From: Rhodococcus rhodnii NBRC 100604
Lineage (GTDB): Bacteria > Actinomycetota > Actinomycetes > Mycobacteriales > Mycobacteriaceae
Assembly (NCBI RefSeq): GCF_001894925.1
Contig: NZ_BCXD01000014.1
Span: forward strand, 1 to 64,000
Reading direction: 5' to 3'
DNA: 64,000 nucleotides
The position numbers and the translations under genes were made by a program. Below, piece by piece: positions 31,926-39,977 of the stretch (position 1 is the stretch's first letter; each line of letters opens with the position of its first letter). The notes under the pieces were generated by a model. The model ran no database searches and was not told the DNA's origin. It worked only from the letters and a program-made list of their open reading frames with translations.

Positions 31926-32094
31926 CACTGGGGGAAGTTCGCGAGTCACCTGCCGTTGCGGGTTCCGAACTCACAGCTCACAGCGATTTCGACAGGTGGG
32001 GAACAGTGGGGCGGCGCGCGTCGGCATCGGGCGAATCGGACCACAGGGTGTCGTCGTCCGGCTCACGGAACCCGGGCCCGGCCCGTCGGCAGCG

Positions 32095-32136
32095 CCCTGC
32101 CACGGCAGGTCGCGACCCTGCCACGGCATGCCGCGA
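32095..32136 (+). repeat. two 21-base tandem repeats in an intergenic region
   Basis: CCCTGCCACGGCAGGTCGCGA (32095-32115) is followed at once by a copy differing at two positions (32116-32136). Each contains a small inverted repeat, CTGCC/GGCAG or its variant. No gene covers it. Confidence 0.85.
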
Positions 32137-32292
32137 CGCCGCGGCGGCCGGATTCCCGCCACACGAGTACGCGAGTGGAGCGCAGTGGGGTGTCCGGAGA
32201 AGCGCGGGTGGGGCGGTGTGGGCGGAGTGGTGTGCGTGGGGTTCTTCGGTGGTTCGCGACGGCGCCGGCACCCGACCCCCGGACACACGACA

Positions 32293-32328
32293 GCGCCGGT
32301 GATGCAGCATGTGCTGCATCACCGGCGC
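32293..32328 (-). terminator. 17-bp perfect stem terminator after DUF3040 gene
   Basis: Arms 32293-32309 and 32312-32328 are exactly complementary (GCGCCGGTGATGCAGCA on the plus strand) with a two-base centre. It follows the DUF3040 stop on the minus strand by about 125 bases and isolates it from the mraZ promoter region. Confidence 0.75.
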
Positions 32329-32454
32329 CGACTACGTGAAGCGTCGCTGTGTCTCGTCGACAGCCTTCGCGCTACGAGAGGTCGAGCTGCGGGAGAGCCC
32401 CGAGCCGGTGGGTGTCGGTGGCGGCGACCGATGTCGCGTCGCGCCGGACGGCCC

Positions 32455-32886
32455 CTACTGCTCGAAGCGCTTGCGGAAGCGTTCTTCCATGCGGGACGAG
32501 AAGCCGCCCCCGCCGCCGTTCGCGCGTTTCTTCGGACCTCGTCCGCCCGAGCCGCCGTTCTTCGGCGCGGGCGCGGCGTCGGACTCACCGTTCTGCTGCG
32601 TGCCCGACTTGCCGCCTCCCCACAGCAGCAGCACTCCGGCCCCGAACATCACGAGGAAGCCGACGAGACTGATGACGGGGAATCCGCCGGGCTGCAGCGG
32701 AAGCGCGACGCCTGCGACGAGCAGAACCAGCCCCAGCACGAAGAGTGCGATGGACTGCATGCGTCGCCTGCTGGATGCTCCGCGAATGCGACCACCGCGC
32801 ACGTGCGACGCGAACTTGGGGTCCTCGGCATAGAGCGCGCTCTCGATCTGGTCGAGCATGCGCTGCTCGTGCTCGGAGAGTGGCAC
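32455..32886 (-). CDS. DUF3040 small membrane protein, Rv2169c-like
   Basis: 143 residues. The opening 'PLSEHEQRMLDQIESALYAEDP' is the signature of the DUF3040 family, followed by two closely spaced transmembrane helices ('SIALFVLGLVLLVAGVAL' and 'VISLVGFLVMFGAGVLLLW') and a Gly/Arg-rich cytoplasmic tail. It corresponds to Rv2169c at the start of the conserved Rv2169c-Rv2175c block. GTG 32886 is preceded by GGGGGAGG. Function unknown; family members are restricted to actinobacteria. A TATCAT hexamer (complement of 32970-32975) is a weak promoter candidate. Confidence 0.88.
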   Translation of the reverse strand: MPLSEHEQRMLDQIESALYAEDPKFASHVRGGRIRGASSRRRMQSIALFVLGLVLLVAGVALPLQPGGFPVISLVGFLVMFGAGVLLLWGGGKSGTQQNGESDAAPAPKNGGSGGRGPKKRANGGGGGFSSRMEERFRKRFEQ

Positions 32887-33083
32887 GGTACCTCCCCCGG
32901 CACTTGGTGGATCCACTTGCCCCGCCGGACGATGCAAGTGGGGTAACCCTGCGCGGCTACCTACTGTCGATGATAGGAGTCGAACGGGTCCCGTACCACC
33001 GACTCGGTGTACGAGTTCCGTCTCCGATCGTACTGGAAGACGGACACGCGGCGGGGACACCCTCCCACCGAGCGGATGAGGCG

Positions 33084-33647
33084 CTATGCGGGCCGGCGTG
33101 CGGCGGGCTCCGGCGCGGATCCTCGATCGAGTTCCGCTTCGACGTCGTGGAGAAAGCGGGCCGTCTCGTCGAAGAACTCCGTCGCCGCCTCGCTCGTGAC
33201 CGTCCGCACCCCGGCGTCGACACCCGTACGCAGGGCCGAGTGATCGGCGAACCACGAAGCCCAGCCGGAGAACTCGGGCACGGCGCGTGCGAGCGCGACC
33301 CATGCACCGCCGGCCGCGCCCCGGCGACCGGTGCTCGAGGCGTCGACGAGGGCGCCCGCCCCGCGGAGTGCCGCGAGATAGGCGGCACGGAACCGCTCCT
33401 CCGGAACGTCCGCCGCGTAGGCCTGCGCCATGAGTCCGTCCGCACGGCGCAGGAGCGACCGGCCGTGGCGCGGACCGGGCCCGTTCCGCACGGCACACGC
33501 CGGCCGCGCGGGGGCCTCCCCCGACGCGACCCCGAGACTCCCGGTGCCGGCGATCGCCTCGCCGCGGATCCCGGTGCGCGCACGCCCGACGAGGGCAGTC
33601 GAACGTGCCGTGGACCGTGACCGAGCAGCCCCTGATCGTGTGGACAT
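33084..33647 (-). CDS. SAV_6107-type HEPN-domain protein
   Basis: 187 residues. After an Arg/Ser/Ala-rich N-terminus of about 65 residues comes an all-helical domain starting 'LLRRADGLMAQAYAADVPEE', with 'RFRAAYLAALRGAGALVDAS' and 'EFSGWASWFADHSALRTGVD', which fits the actinobacterial SAV_6107 HEPN family. HEPN domains are often RNases or nucleotide-binding partners; the RxxxxH motif of active HEPN RNases is not evident, so no activity is claimed. ATG 33647 has AAGGGG upstream; an internal start would also give a full domain. Divergent from the GNAT gene, with 92 bases between. Confidence 0.72.
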   Translation of the reverse strand: MSTRSGAARSRSTARSTALVGRARTGIRGEAIAGTGSLGVASGEAPARPACAVRNGPGPRHGRSLLRRADGLMAQAYAADVPEERFRAAYLAALRGAGALVDASSTGRRGAAGGAWVALARAVPEFSGWASWFADHSALRTGVDAGVRTVTSEAATEFFDETARFLHDVEAELDRGSAPEPAARRPA

Positions 33648-33739
33648 CGCACACCCCTTCTCGTCGGTACGTGTCGTGTCGGGATCCGGTGGAGCCCGCT
33701 TCCCTCGGGCCCCACCGGATCGCCGATGTCATCGAACTC

Positions 33740-34432
33740 TTGTTCGACACGTTCAATATAGCCGTACCCACCGACACCGGAAAGGGGACCGTCGTCAACG
33801 CCGTCACGCCGCCGCGCGTCATCGACCTCGACGCCGAGTCGTTCCACGCCCACATGGGCGAAGCGCTCTCGGTGTACGTCGCGGCGATGAACTATCCCCG
33901 CGGCACCGAGACCCACCGGGCACCGATGTGGGCCGAGCACGTCCACCGCCCCGGATGGGCGGCCGTCGGCGCGTTCGCGCAGGCCGACGATCCCGCGATC
34001 GGACCCGCGGGCCGGCTCGTCGGCATCGCCTACGGCTATCGCGGCGAGCCCCGGCAGTGGTGGCACCAGCAGGTGAGGACGGGTCTGCGCCACAGCGGCT
34101 GGACGCACTCCGCGATCGACGCGCTGCTCGGCGACTACTTCGAACTCACCGAACTCCATGTCGATCCGGCGGCGCAGGGAGCGCGGATCGGCGAGATGCT
34201 GCTGCTGCGCCTGCTCACCGGCCGTCCCGAGAGCGCCGTCCTCCTCTCGACCCCGGAGGTGCACGCCGAGGACAACCGCGCCTGGCGGCTCTACCGCCGT
34301 CACGGATTCCGCGACGTGCTCCGCCGTTTTCGTTTCGCCGGCGACGCCCGCCCCTTCGCGGTGCTCGGCCGCGCACTGCCGCTCGGCACAGACCCCACGG
34401 AGCCGCAGCCGGCTCGGGAAGGACGCTCGTGA
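33740..34432 (+). CDS. GNAT-family acetyltransferase, Rv2170-like
   Basis: About 230 residues from TTG 33740, but the start is unclear. The fold begins at 'PPRVIDLDAESFHAHMGEAL' and 'YVAAMNYPRGTETHRAPMW'; the acetyl-CoA loop is 'ELHVDPAAQGARIGEMLL' and 'NRAWRLYRRHGF' is the usual last helix. The best ribosome-binding site (GGAAAGGGGA, 33779-33788) is followed only by GTC codons (33791, 33794); the first ATG is 33854, within the conserved part. Position next to lppM-type genes matches Rv2170. The stop overlaps crtO (GTGA), so it heads the carotenoid operon. Acceptor substrate unknown. Confidence 0.75.
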   Translation: MFDTFNIAVPTDTGKGTVVNAVTPPRVIDLDAESFHAHMGEALSVYVAAMNYPRGTETHRAPMWAEHVHRPGWAAVGAFAQADDPAIGPAGRLVGIAYGYRGEPRQWWHQQVRTGLRHSGWTHSAIDALLGDYFELTELHVDPAAQGARIGEMLLLRLLTGRPESAVLLSTPEVHAEDNRAWRLYRRHGFRDVLRRFRFAGDARPFAVLGRALPLGTDPTEPQPAREGRS

Positions 34433-35994
34433 CCACCGACGCCGTCGTCATCGGATCGGGGCACAACGCGCTCGTCGCGGCGTGCTACCTCGCGGACGCG
34501 GGCTGGTCCGTGGAGGTGCTCGAGAAGGACACCGTCGTGGGCGGCGCGACCTCGACCGTCGAGCGCTTCCCCGGTCATCGCGTCGACCGCGGCTCGTCCG
34601 CGCACCTCATGATCCGGCACACCGGCATCGTCGAGGAACTGGGACTTGGCGATCACGGCCTGCGCTATCTCGACTGCGACCCGTGGGCGTTCGCACCGCC
34701 GCCGCCCGGCGAGGACGGTCCGGGCATCGTGTTCCGTCACGACCTCGACGCGACGTGCGCGTCGATCGCGGCGGCGTGCGGCGACCGCGACGCCCGCGCC
34801 TATCGCCGGTTCGTCGAGATCTGGGGGCCGCGCAGTGCGCGCGTGCTGCGCGCCTTCTCGTCGCCGCCGACCGGCGGCGCGCTCGTGTCGTCGTTCTGGG
34901 GAATCGGCGACGCCGACGGCGGCGGTGACCTGAGCCGCCAGTTCCTCACGACGGGCGACGCGCTGCTCGACGAGTTCTTCGACAGCGAGCGACTCAAGGC
35001 CGCGCTGTCGTGGTTCGGCGCGCAGTCGGGGCCGCCGATGTCCGAGCCCGGCACCGCCCCGATGGTCGGGTTCGCAGCGCTCATGCACACCCTTCCCCCG
35101 GGCAGGGCCGTCGGGGGCAGCGGTGCGCTCGCCGACGCACTCGTGTCGCGGCTCCGCGCGTCCGGCGGCATCGTCGCACCCGGCGACGCCGCGGTGTCGG
35201 TCCGGCGCGAGGGCGACGCGTGGGTCACCGTCACGGCAGCGGGGCGGGCCGTGCGCTCGCGCGTCGTCGTCGCCGGCTGCCACATCGCGACGACGCTCGA
35301 TCTCCTCGGCAGGGGCGGTTACGACGCCGACCGCATCGCCCGGTGGCGGCGGTCGATCCGGGTCGGCCCGGGCCTGGGCTTCGTCGTCCGGCTCGCGACG
35401 ACCGACGTCCCCCGCTACGGCGAGCACGACGTCGCCGAGACGGCGACGGGACTGCAACTGCTCGCCCACGACCGCGCGGCCCTGCACGCGGCGCACGGCG
35501 CGGCGATGGGCGGCGAACTCCCCCCGCGCCCCGTCGTCCTCGCGATGAGTTTCAGCGCGCTCGATCCGACGATCGCACCCGAGGGCCGTCATCAGGTGAC
35601 GGCGTGGTCGCAGTGGCACCCGTACCGGCTCTCGGGCGGACGCTCGTGGGACGACGTCGGCGACGCCGAGGCGGACCGCGTTCTCGCGGAACTGGATCGG
35701 TACGCCCCCGGGTTCTCCGGCGGCGTGCTCGATCGCCACGTGCAGACTCCCGCGGACATCGAACGCGAACTGGGGATGATCGGCGGGAACGTCATGCACG
35801 TCGAGATGTCGCTCGACCAGATGCTGCTGTGGCGGCCGCTCCCCGAGCTCGCGCGGTATCGCGTTCCGGATGCACCCGGCCTGTATCTCACGGGAGCCTC
35901 GACGCACCCGGGCGGCGGTGTCAACGGCGCCTCGGGACGCAGTGCCGCACGCGCCGCGCTGCGTGACCGCCGTCGCCGCCGGTGGCGCCGGTGA
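34429..35994 (+). CDS. crtO: CrtO-type beta-carotene ketolase
   Basis: 521 residues. An FAD-dependent oxidoreductase of the phytoene-desaturase superfamily. The dinucleotide loop 'AVVIGSGHNALVAACYLADAG', then 'LEKDTVVGGATSTVERFPGH', 'DRGSSAHLMIRHTGI', 'GMIGGNVMHVEMSLDQM' and 'YLTGASTHPGGGVNGASGR' agree block for block with the R. erythropolis CrtO I recall, which adds a 4-keto group to beta- or gamma-carotene rings. By contrast a plain CrtI is shorter in the middle part. The GTG start overlaps the GNAT stop (34429-34432) and its stop overlaps cruF. The substrate ring must come from a cyclase encoded elsewhere. Confidence 0.88.
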   Translation: MTTDAVVIGSGHNALVAACYLADAGWSVEVLEKDTVVGGATSTVERFPGHRVDRGSSAHLMIRHTGIVEELGLGDHGLRYLDCDPWAFAPPPPGEDGPGIVFRHDLDATCASIAAACGDRDARAYRRFVEIWGPRSARVLRAFSSPPTGGALVSSFWGIGDADGGGDLSRQFLTTGDALLDEFFDSERLKAALSWFGAQSGPPMSEPGTAPMVGFAALMHTLPPGRAVGGSGALADALVSRLRASGGIVAPGDAAVSVRREGDAWVTVTAAGRAVRSRVVVAGCHIATTLDLLGRGGYDADRIARWRRSIRVGPGLGFVVRLATTDVPRYGEHDVAETATGLQLLAHDRAALHAAHGAAMGGELPPRPVVLAMSFSALDPTIAPEGRHQVTAWSQWHPYRLSGGRSWDDVGDAEADRVLAELDRYAPGFSGGVLDRHVQTPADIERELGMIGGNVMHVEMSLDQMLLWRPLPELARYRVPDAPGLYLTGASTHPGGGVNGASGRSAARAALRDRRRRRWRR

Positions 35995-36833
35995 CGCGGC
36001 TCGCGATGGCCGCGAGCATCGTCGGTGGGGCGGCGATCGCCGCGCAGATCCTGTACCCGCTCGTGTCGGGTCGCGCGCTCGACGCCGTGACCGTCGCCGT
36101 CGTCGTCCTGCTCGCGAGTGCGTCGATCGTGCACGCGCTCGCGACGCGGGGCCTGCGGTTCGCGGTGGTGCTCGTCGTCGCGACGGCGGGAGTGGGTTAC
36201 GCCTCCGAGGTGCTGGGCACGATCACCGGTATTCCCTACGGCGCGTACCACTACGTTCCCGACGGGCTCGGGCCTGTCGTCGCGGACGTGCCGGTCGTCG
36301 TTCCGTTCGCGTGGACGGCGGGGTTCTATCCGGTGTGGATCGTCGCGACGATCGTGTGCTCGCGCCTTCGGCCCCGTATGCGGGCCGTCGCACGGGTCCC
36401 GCTCGTCGCGGTGGGAATGGTCGGCTGGGATCTCTACCTCGACCCGCAGATGGTCGCGGACGGCAGGTGGGTGTGGCATCGCGCCGACGCGGGACTGCCG
36501 GGCCTCGAGCACATCCCGCTGACGAACTACGCGGGCTGGTTCGCCGTCGCGATCCTCATGGCGATCGTCGTGACCGTCGGTGGCGGCGACGGCGCGCGCC
36601 GAGGCGCCGATCTCGCGCGCGACGCACTGCCCGTCGTGCTGTTCGCGTGGACGTGGCTCGGCTCTGCGCTCGCGCACGCAGTCTTCCTCGACGCCCCCGA
36701 GCTCCGGTGGTCCGCGATGTACGGATTCGTCGGGATGGGCCTGCTCGGTGTTCCCGCCGTCGTGGTGTTCGCGGCACGTACACACCGAACCCCGCCAACT
36801 GCCGGACAGTCCGGGTCCCGGCTGGCACGATGA
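35991..36833 (+). CDS. cruF: carotenoid biosynthesis membrane protein, CruF-type 1',2'-hydratase
   Basis: 280 residues with about seven hydrophobic helices (DUF422). Conserved blocks: 'GYASEVLGTITGIPYGAYHY', 'WTAGFYPVWIV', 'GWDLYLDPQMV' and 'HIPLTNYAGWF'. Characterised CruF proteins of cyanobacteria and Deinococcus hydrate the psi end of a monocyclic carotene to a tertiary 1'-hydroxyl, which is then glycosylated. The glycosyltransferase two genes downstream fits that. I chose GTG 35991 because it overlaps the crtO stop as GTGA; GTG 35982 is also in frame. The acidic residues inside helices are likely catalytic, but the mechanism is not certain. Confidence 0.85.
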   Translation: MTRLAMAASIVGGAAIAAQILYPLVSGRALDAVTVAVVVLLASASIVHALATRGLRFAVVLVVATAGVGYASEVLGTITGIPYGAYHYVPDGLGPVVADVPVVVPFAWTAGFYPVWIVATIVCSRLRPRMRAVARVPLVAVGMVGWDLYLDPQMVADGRWVWHRADAGLPGLEHIPLTNYAGWFAVAILMAIVVTVGGGDGARRGADLARDALPVVLFAWTWLGSALAHAVFLDAPELRWSAMYGFVGMGLLGVPAVVVFAARTHRTPPTAGQSGSRLAR

Positions 36834-37624
36834 CCTCCGTGCCCGCCACCTCCTCGCCCCCGCGGGGCGCCGCCGTACCGCCGCGCCGTCGCCGCCGGCT
36901 GGTGACGATTCTGGCGCTGCTCGCGCTCGTGGTCCCCGCGCTGACCGGCTGCCTGCGCGTACAGGTGTCGATGGGGGTGTCGGCGGACGATCGCGTGTCC
37001 GGCCAGATCGTCGCGGCCGCGATGCCCACGGGTCCCGACGACGTCGGCCCGCAGCTCACCCCGCCGGATTCGCTGGCCGGCAAGATCCGGGTCGCACCGT
37101 ATTCGCAGGACGGGTACGTCGGCACGCAGGCGTTCTTCACCGATCTGTCGTTCGGCGACGTCGACCAGCTCGCGACGATGTACCCGCAGGCGGCGGGTGC
37201 GTTTCAGCTGTCGCTGAGCCGCTCGGGCGACGAGGTGACACTCGACGGACTCGTCGACCTCGAGAGCCTGCCCGCGCAGGGGTCCGACGTCCAGCTGACG
37301 GTCGCCTTCCCCACCCGGGTCGGGACGACCGACGGGATCCGGGAGGGCGATTCGATCGTCTCGTGGCGGCTGCCGCCGGGTGAGCAGTCGAGCGTCTCCG
37401 CGGAGGTCCGCTATCAGGATCCGACGACGCGCAGCCTCGCGGGCTGGGCGGCCCTGCTGATCGGGGTGTCGCTGGCGTTCGCGGCGATCGTCGGCGGACT
37501 CGCGTATCTGGGCCGCAACCGCGAACCCGCCGTCGGCAGCGGCCGCTCCTCCGGCGCCGGTGACGATCACGGCGCGGATCCCGACGATCCGGCTGCCGAA
37601 CCGCACGACCGCGTCTCCGTGTGA
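36830..37624 (+). CDS. lppM: LppM-family lipoprotein
   Basis: 264 residues. After a basic tail, the hydrophobic segment ends in lipobox 'VPALTGC', giving an exported lipoprotein. The DUF3153 domain begins 'LRVQVSMGVSADDRVSGQIVA' and ends near residue 210; a second, C-terminal transmembrane helix ('WAALLIGVSLAFAAIVGGLAY') and an acidic tail follow. This lipoprotein-plus-C-terminal-helix layout is that of mycobacterial LppM (Rv2171), which is linked to intracellular trafficking of M. tuberculosis; its biochemical role is unknown. Here it is translationally coupled at both ends (ATGA 36830-36833, GTGA 37621-37624) to carotenoid genes. Confidence 0.88.
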   Translation: MTSVPATSSPPRGAAVPPRRRRRLVTILALLALVVPALTGCLRVQVSMGVSADDRVSGQIVAAAMPTGPDDVGPQLTPPDSLAGKIRVAPYSQDGYVGTQAFFTDLSFGDVDQLATMYPQAAGAFQLSLSRSGDEVTLDGLVDLESLPAQGSDVQLTVAFPTRVGTTDGIREGDSIVSWRLPPGEQSSVSAEVRYQDPTTRSLAGWAALLIGVSLAFAAIVGGLAYLGRNREPAVGSGRSSGAGDDHGADPDDPAAEPHDRVSV

Positions 37625-38790
37625 CGCTCGCCGAACCGTGGGCTCGCGGCGTGCGCGGCGCCGTCGGGGCGGGCTCGTCGCTCGCGGTCGCGAGTGCCGT
37701 CGTCACCGCGGTCAACGCCGTCACCGCTCCTGTCCTCCGGCTCGGCGCCGCACAAGGGACGGTCGGCGAGCCGGTGGCGGTGATCGTGCCCGCGCGCGAC
37801 GAAGCCACCCGAATCGCCGCCGTCGTCGGCGATCTGCGCCGCCAGCGCGGCGTCCCGGACCTGCGGATCGTGGTGGTCGACGACGACTCGCGCGACGGCA
37901 CCGCCGCCCTCGCCCGGGGCGCGGCGGGCGACGACGAGCGGGTGTCGGTCGTCCGGCTCACCGAGGATCCGCCCGGTGGCTGGCTGGGCAAGCAGTGGGC
38001 GTGCGCCCGCGGCGTCGCGCATGCCGGGGCCGCCGGGATCGTCGTGTTCGTGGACGCCGACGTGCGGCTCGGCCCGGACGCCGTCGCGCGGGCGTGCGCG
38101 GCGCTGCGCGACCGGGACGCGGCGCTCGTGTCGCCGTGGCCGTTCCAGGTCGCGGGGTCGTGGGGCGAGCAGTTGATGCAACCGATGCTGTGCTGGTCGT
38201 GGGCGTCGACGTTGCCGCTGGTCGCCGCTGCGCGATCGCAGCGCCGCTCGACGGTGGTGGCCGTCGGGCAGTTCCTCGTGGTCGACCGCGCCGCGTACGA
38301 CGCCGTCGGCGGCCACGGCGCCGTCGCGGCGAGCCCGACCGAGGATCTGGCTCTGGCGCGAGCGCTGCGCGACGCGGGCGGACGCACGACGGTGCTGTGG
38401 GCGGGCGGCGACGCCCGCTGCCGCATGTACGACGACGCGCGCGCGGCGCGCGAGGGCTACTCGCGCTGGCTGTGGTCGGCGTTCGGCGGGGGTGGAGGGG
38501 CGCTCGCGGTGTCGGGTCTCGCGGCACTCGCGTATCTCGTCCCGCCCGTCGCACTGGTGACCTGCCGTGGACCCGAGCGACGCTGGGCCGCAGCGGGAAC
38601 CGCGGCGGCCGTCGCCTCTCGCGCGACGGCGCGCGCGCTCGAGCGGGGACGACCCCACGTCGCCGACGTCGCGGCCGGCGCGGCTCATCCGCTCGCCGTC
38701 GTCACCGCCCTCGTGCTCACTGCGCGCTCGCACGCGCTGAGACGGCGCCGGCGACTCGAGTGGAAAGGCCGCAGGACGGCTCGTGAGTGA
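37621..38790 (+). CDS. GT2 glycosyltransferase, probable carotenoid glycosyltransferase
   Basis: 389 residues. GT-A fold: 'EPVAVIVPARDEATRI' and 'VVVDDDSRDGTAALA' bind the nucleotide sugar, 'VVFVDADVRLGPDAV' carries the DxD metal site, 'PPGGWLGKQWACARG' is the block seen in CrtQ/CruG-type enzymes that act on polyprenoid alcohols, and 'ASPTEDLALARALR' holds the catalytic ED. Hydrophobic segments at the N-terminus (about residues 14-35) and near 'LAALAYLVPPVALV' anchor it in the membrane. Its neighbours crtO and cruF suggest that it glycosylates the 1'-hydroxyl made by CruF. The sugar donor cannot be told. GTG start overlaps the lppM stop. Confidence 0.8.
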   Translation: MTLAEPWARGVRGAVGAGSSLAVASAVVTAVNAVTAPVLRLGAAQGTVGEPVAVIVPARDEATRIAAVVGDLRRQRGVPDLRIVVVDDDSRDGTAALARGAAGDDERVSVVRLTEDPPGGWLGKQWACARGVAHAGAAGIVVFVDADVRLGPDAVARACAALRDRDAALVSPWPFQVAGSWGEQLMQPMLCWSWASTLPLVAAARSQRRSTVVAVGQFLVVDRAAYDAVGGHGAVAASPTEDLALARALRDAGGRTTVLWAGGDARCRMYDDARAAREGYSRWLWSAFGGGGGALAVSGLAALAYLVPPVALVTCRGPERRWAAAGTAAAVASRATARALERGRPHVADVAAGAAHPLAVVTALVLTARSHALRRRRRLEWKGRRTARE

Positions 38791-38835
38791 TCTTCCGGCG
38801 CGGGGACCGGACACTCATGCACGAGCGCGAAGCGC

Positions 38836-39846
38836 CTACCCGACGGAACGGACGGGCGCGGAATCGGCCGCGGTGCGGATCCGGCCACCGAGCCGTTCGA
38901 GCACCTCGCCCGTCGCCCGCGCGAAGTTCAGTGTGATGAAGTGCAGCCCGGGCGCGCCCTCGTCGACGAGCCGCTCGCACATCTCCGTCGCGATGTCGAT
39001 TCCTTCGGCACGCACGGCGGCGCGGTCCTCCTCGGGACCCGAGCCCGCGGCACGCACGAGGCGCTCCTCGAGGTGACGAGGCAGCCGCGAACCCGAGAGT
39101 TCCATCATGCGGCGCACCGAGCGCAACGACGTGATCGGCATGATCTCGGGAACGATCGGCTTCGCGCCCTGCTCGGGGTCGAACGCCGCGACCCGATCGC
39201 GCAGCCGCAGATAGTCCTCGACGTCGAAGAACACCTGGGTGATCGAATACTCCGCGCCCGCACGCAGTTTCGCCGTGAGGTACCGCGTGTCGTGGTCGAG
39301 GTCCGGCGAACGGTGATGTCCCTCGGGGAACGATGCGACGCCGACGTGGAAGTCGCCGAGATCGCGGACGAGCCGCACGAGTTCGTGCGCGTACTCCACG
39401 CCCTCGGGGTGGCGACGCCACTCGCCGAGCGGATCGCCGGGCGGATCCCCCCGGAGCACGAGGATGTTGCTGATCCCCCGGTCGGCGTACGCACCCACCA
39501 TCGAGCGCAGTTCGTCGATCGAATGATCGACCGCCGTGAGGTGCGCGACGGGCAGCAGCGTCGTCTCCTCCGCGAGCTGTCCCGTGACCCGGACCGTGCG
39601 ATCCCGCGTCGAGCCGCCCGCGCCGTACGTCATGGACACGAACGCAGGCCCGAGCCGCTCGAACACCCGCACCGCGCGCCACAGCCGCTGCTCGGCCGCT
39701 TCGTCACGCGGGGGCGAGAACTCGACGGAGAACGGGATCCTGGTGTCGTCGCCGCCGCGCAGCCGATCCACGATCGACGGCGTGGTGGTGCGCCAGCCCG
39801 CACTCGCGCGGCCCCGGACGGTATCGAAGATCACGTCGTCCAGCAT
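38836..39846 (-). CDS. methylenetetrahydrofolate reductase family protein, Rv2172c-like
   Basis: 336 residues. TIM-barrel of the MTHFR family: 'FSVEFSPPRDEAAEQRLW' has the catalytic Glu, 'FVSMTYGAGGSTRDRT' and 'HLTAVDHSIDEL' bind folate, 'ILVLRGDPPGD' and 'QVFFDVEDYLR' follow, and 'HFITLNFARATGEVLERL' closes the barrel. It would reduce 5,10-methylene-THF to 5-methyl-THF for methionine synthesis. It holds the place of Rv2172c, between lppM and idsA2; mycobacterial members of this subgroup have been reported to lack flavin, so cofactor use should not be assumed. Convergent to the glycosyltransferase (45 bases) and divergent from idsA. Confidence 0.88.
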   Translation of the reverse strand: MLDDVIFDTVRGRASAGWRTTTPSIVDRLRGGDDTRIPFSVEFSPPRDEAAEQRLWRAVRVFERLGPAFVSMTYGAGGSTRDRTVRVTGQLAEETTLLPVAHLTAVDHSIDELRSMVGAYADRGISNILVLRGDPPGDPLGEWRRHPEGVEYAHELVRLVRDLGDFHVGVASFPEGHHRSPDLDHDTRYLTAKLRAGAEYSITQVFFDVEDYLRLRDRVAAFDPEQGAKPIVPEIMPITSLRSVRRMMELSGSRLPRHLEERLVRAAGSGPEEDRAAVRAEGIDIATEMCERLVDEGAPGLHFITLNFARATGEVLERLGGRIRTAADSAPVRSVG

Positions 39847-39977
39847 AGAGACGACGTCGCGGGGCCCGGGCAGGTGGCCGGGCGCCGCAGCCCATCCCGG
39901 CCGCCGTGCGCGCGCCGATACAGTGGGGGCACCCGTCGGCCGGTCCTGTCCGCTGCCCGTCCTGCCTGGAGGAAGCC

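Larger units (their letters stand above)
31926..32454. other. gene-free region between mraZ operator and DUF3040 gene
   Basis: No convincing coding sequence on either strand: the open frames here are short, Arg/Pro-rich and lack ribosome-binding sites. It holds two further GTGGG pairs with ten-base spacing on the plus strand (31996-32010 and 32208-32222), a 21-base tandem repeat (32095-32136), a G-rich plus strand around 32160-32260, and a terminator hairpin (32293-32328). Confidence 0.6.

Noticed and set aside
32160-32260. Possible G-quadruplex in the G-rich strand
   Set aside because: G-runs of four or more are few and unevenly spaced; not convincing by eye.
31971-32339. Short open frames in the region upstream of mraZ
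   Set aside because: Three overlapping frames of similar length, all Pro/Arg-rich, no start signals.
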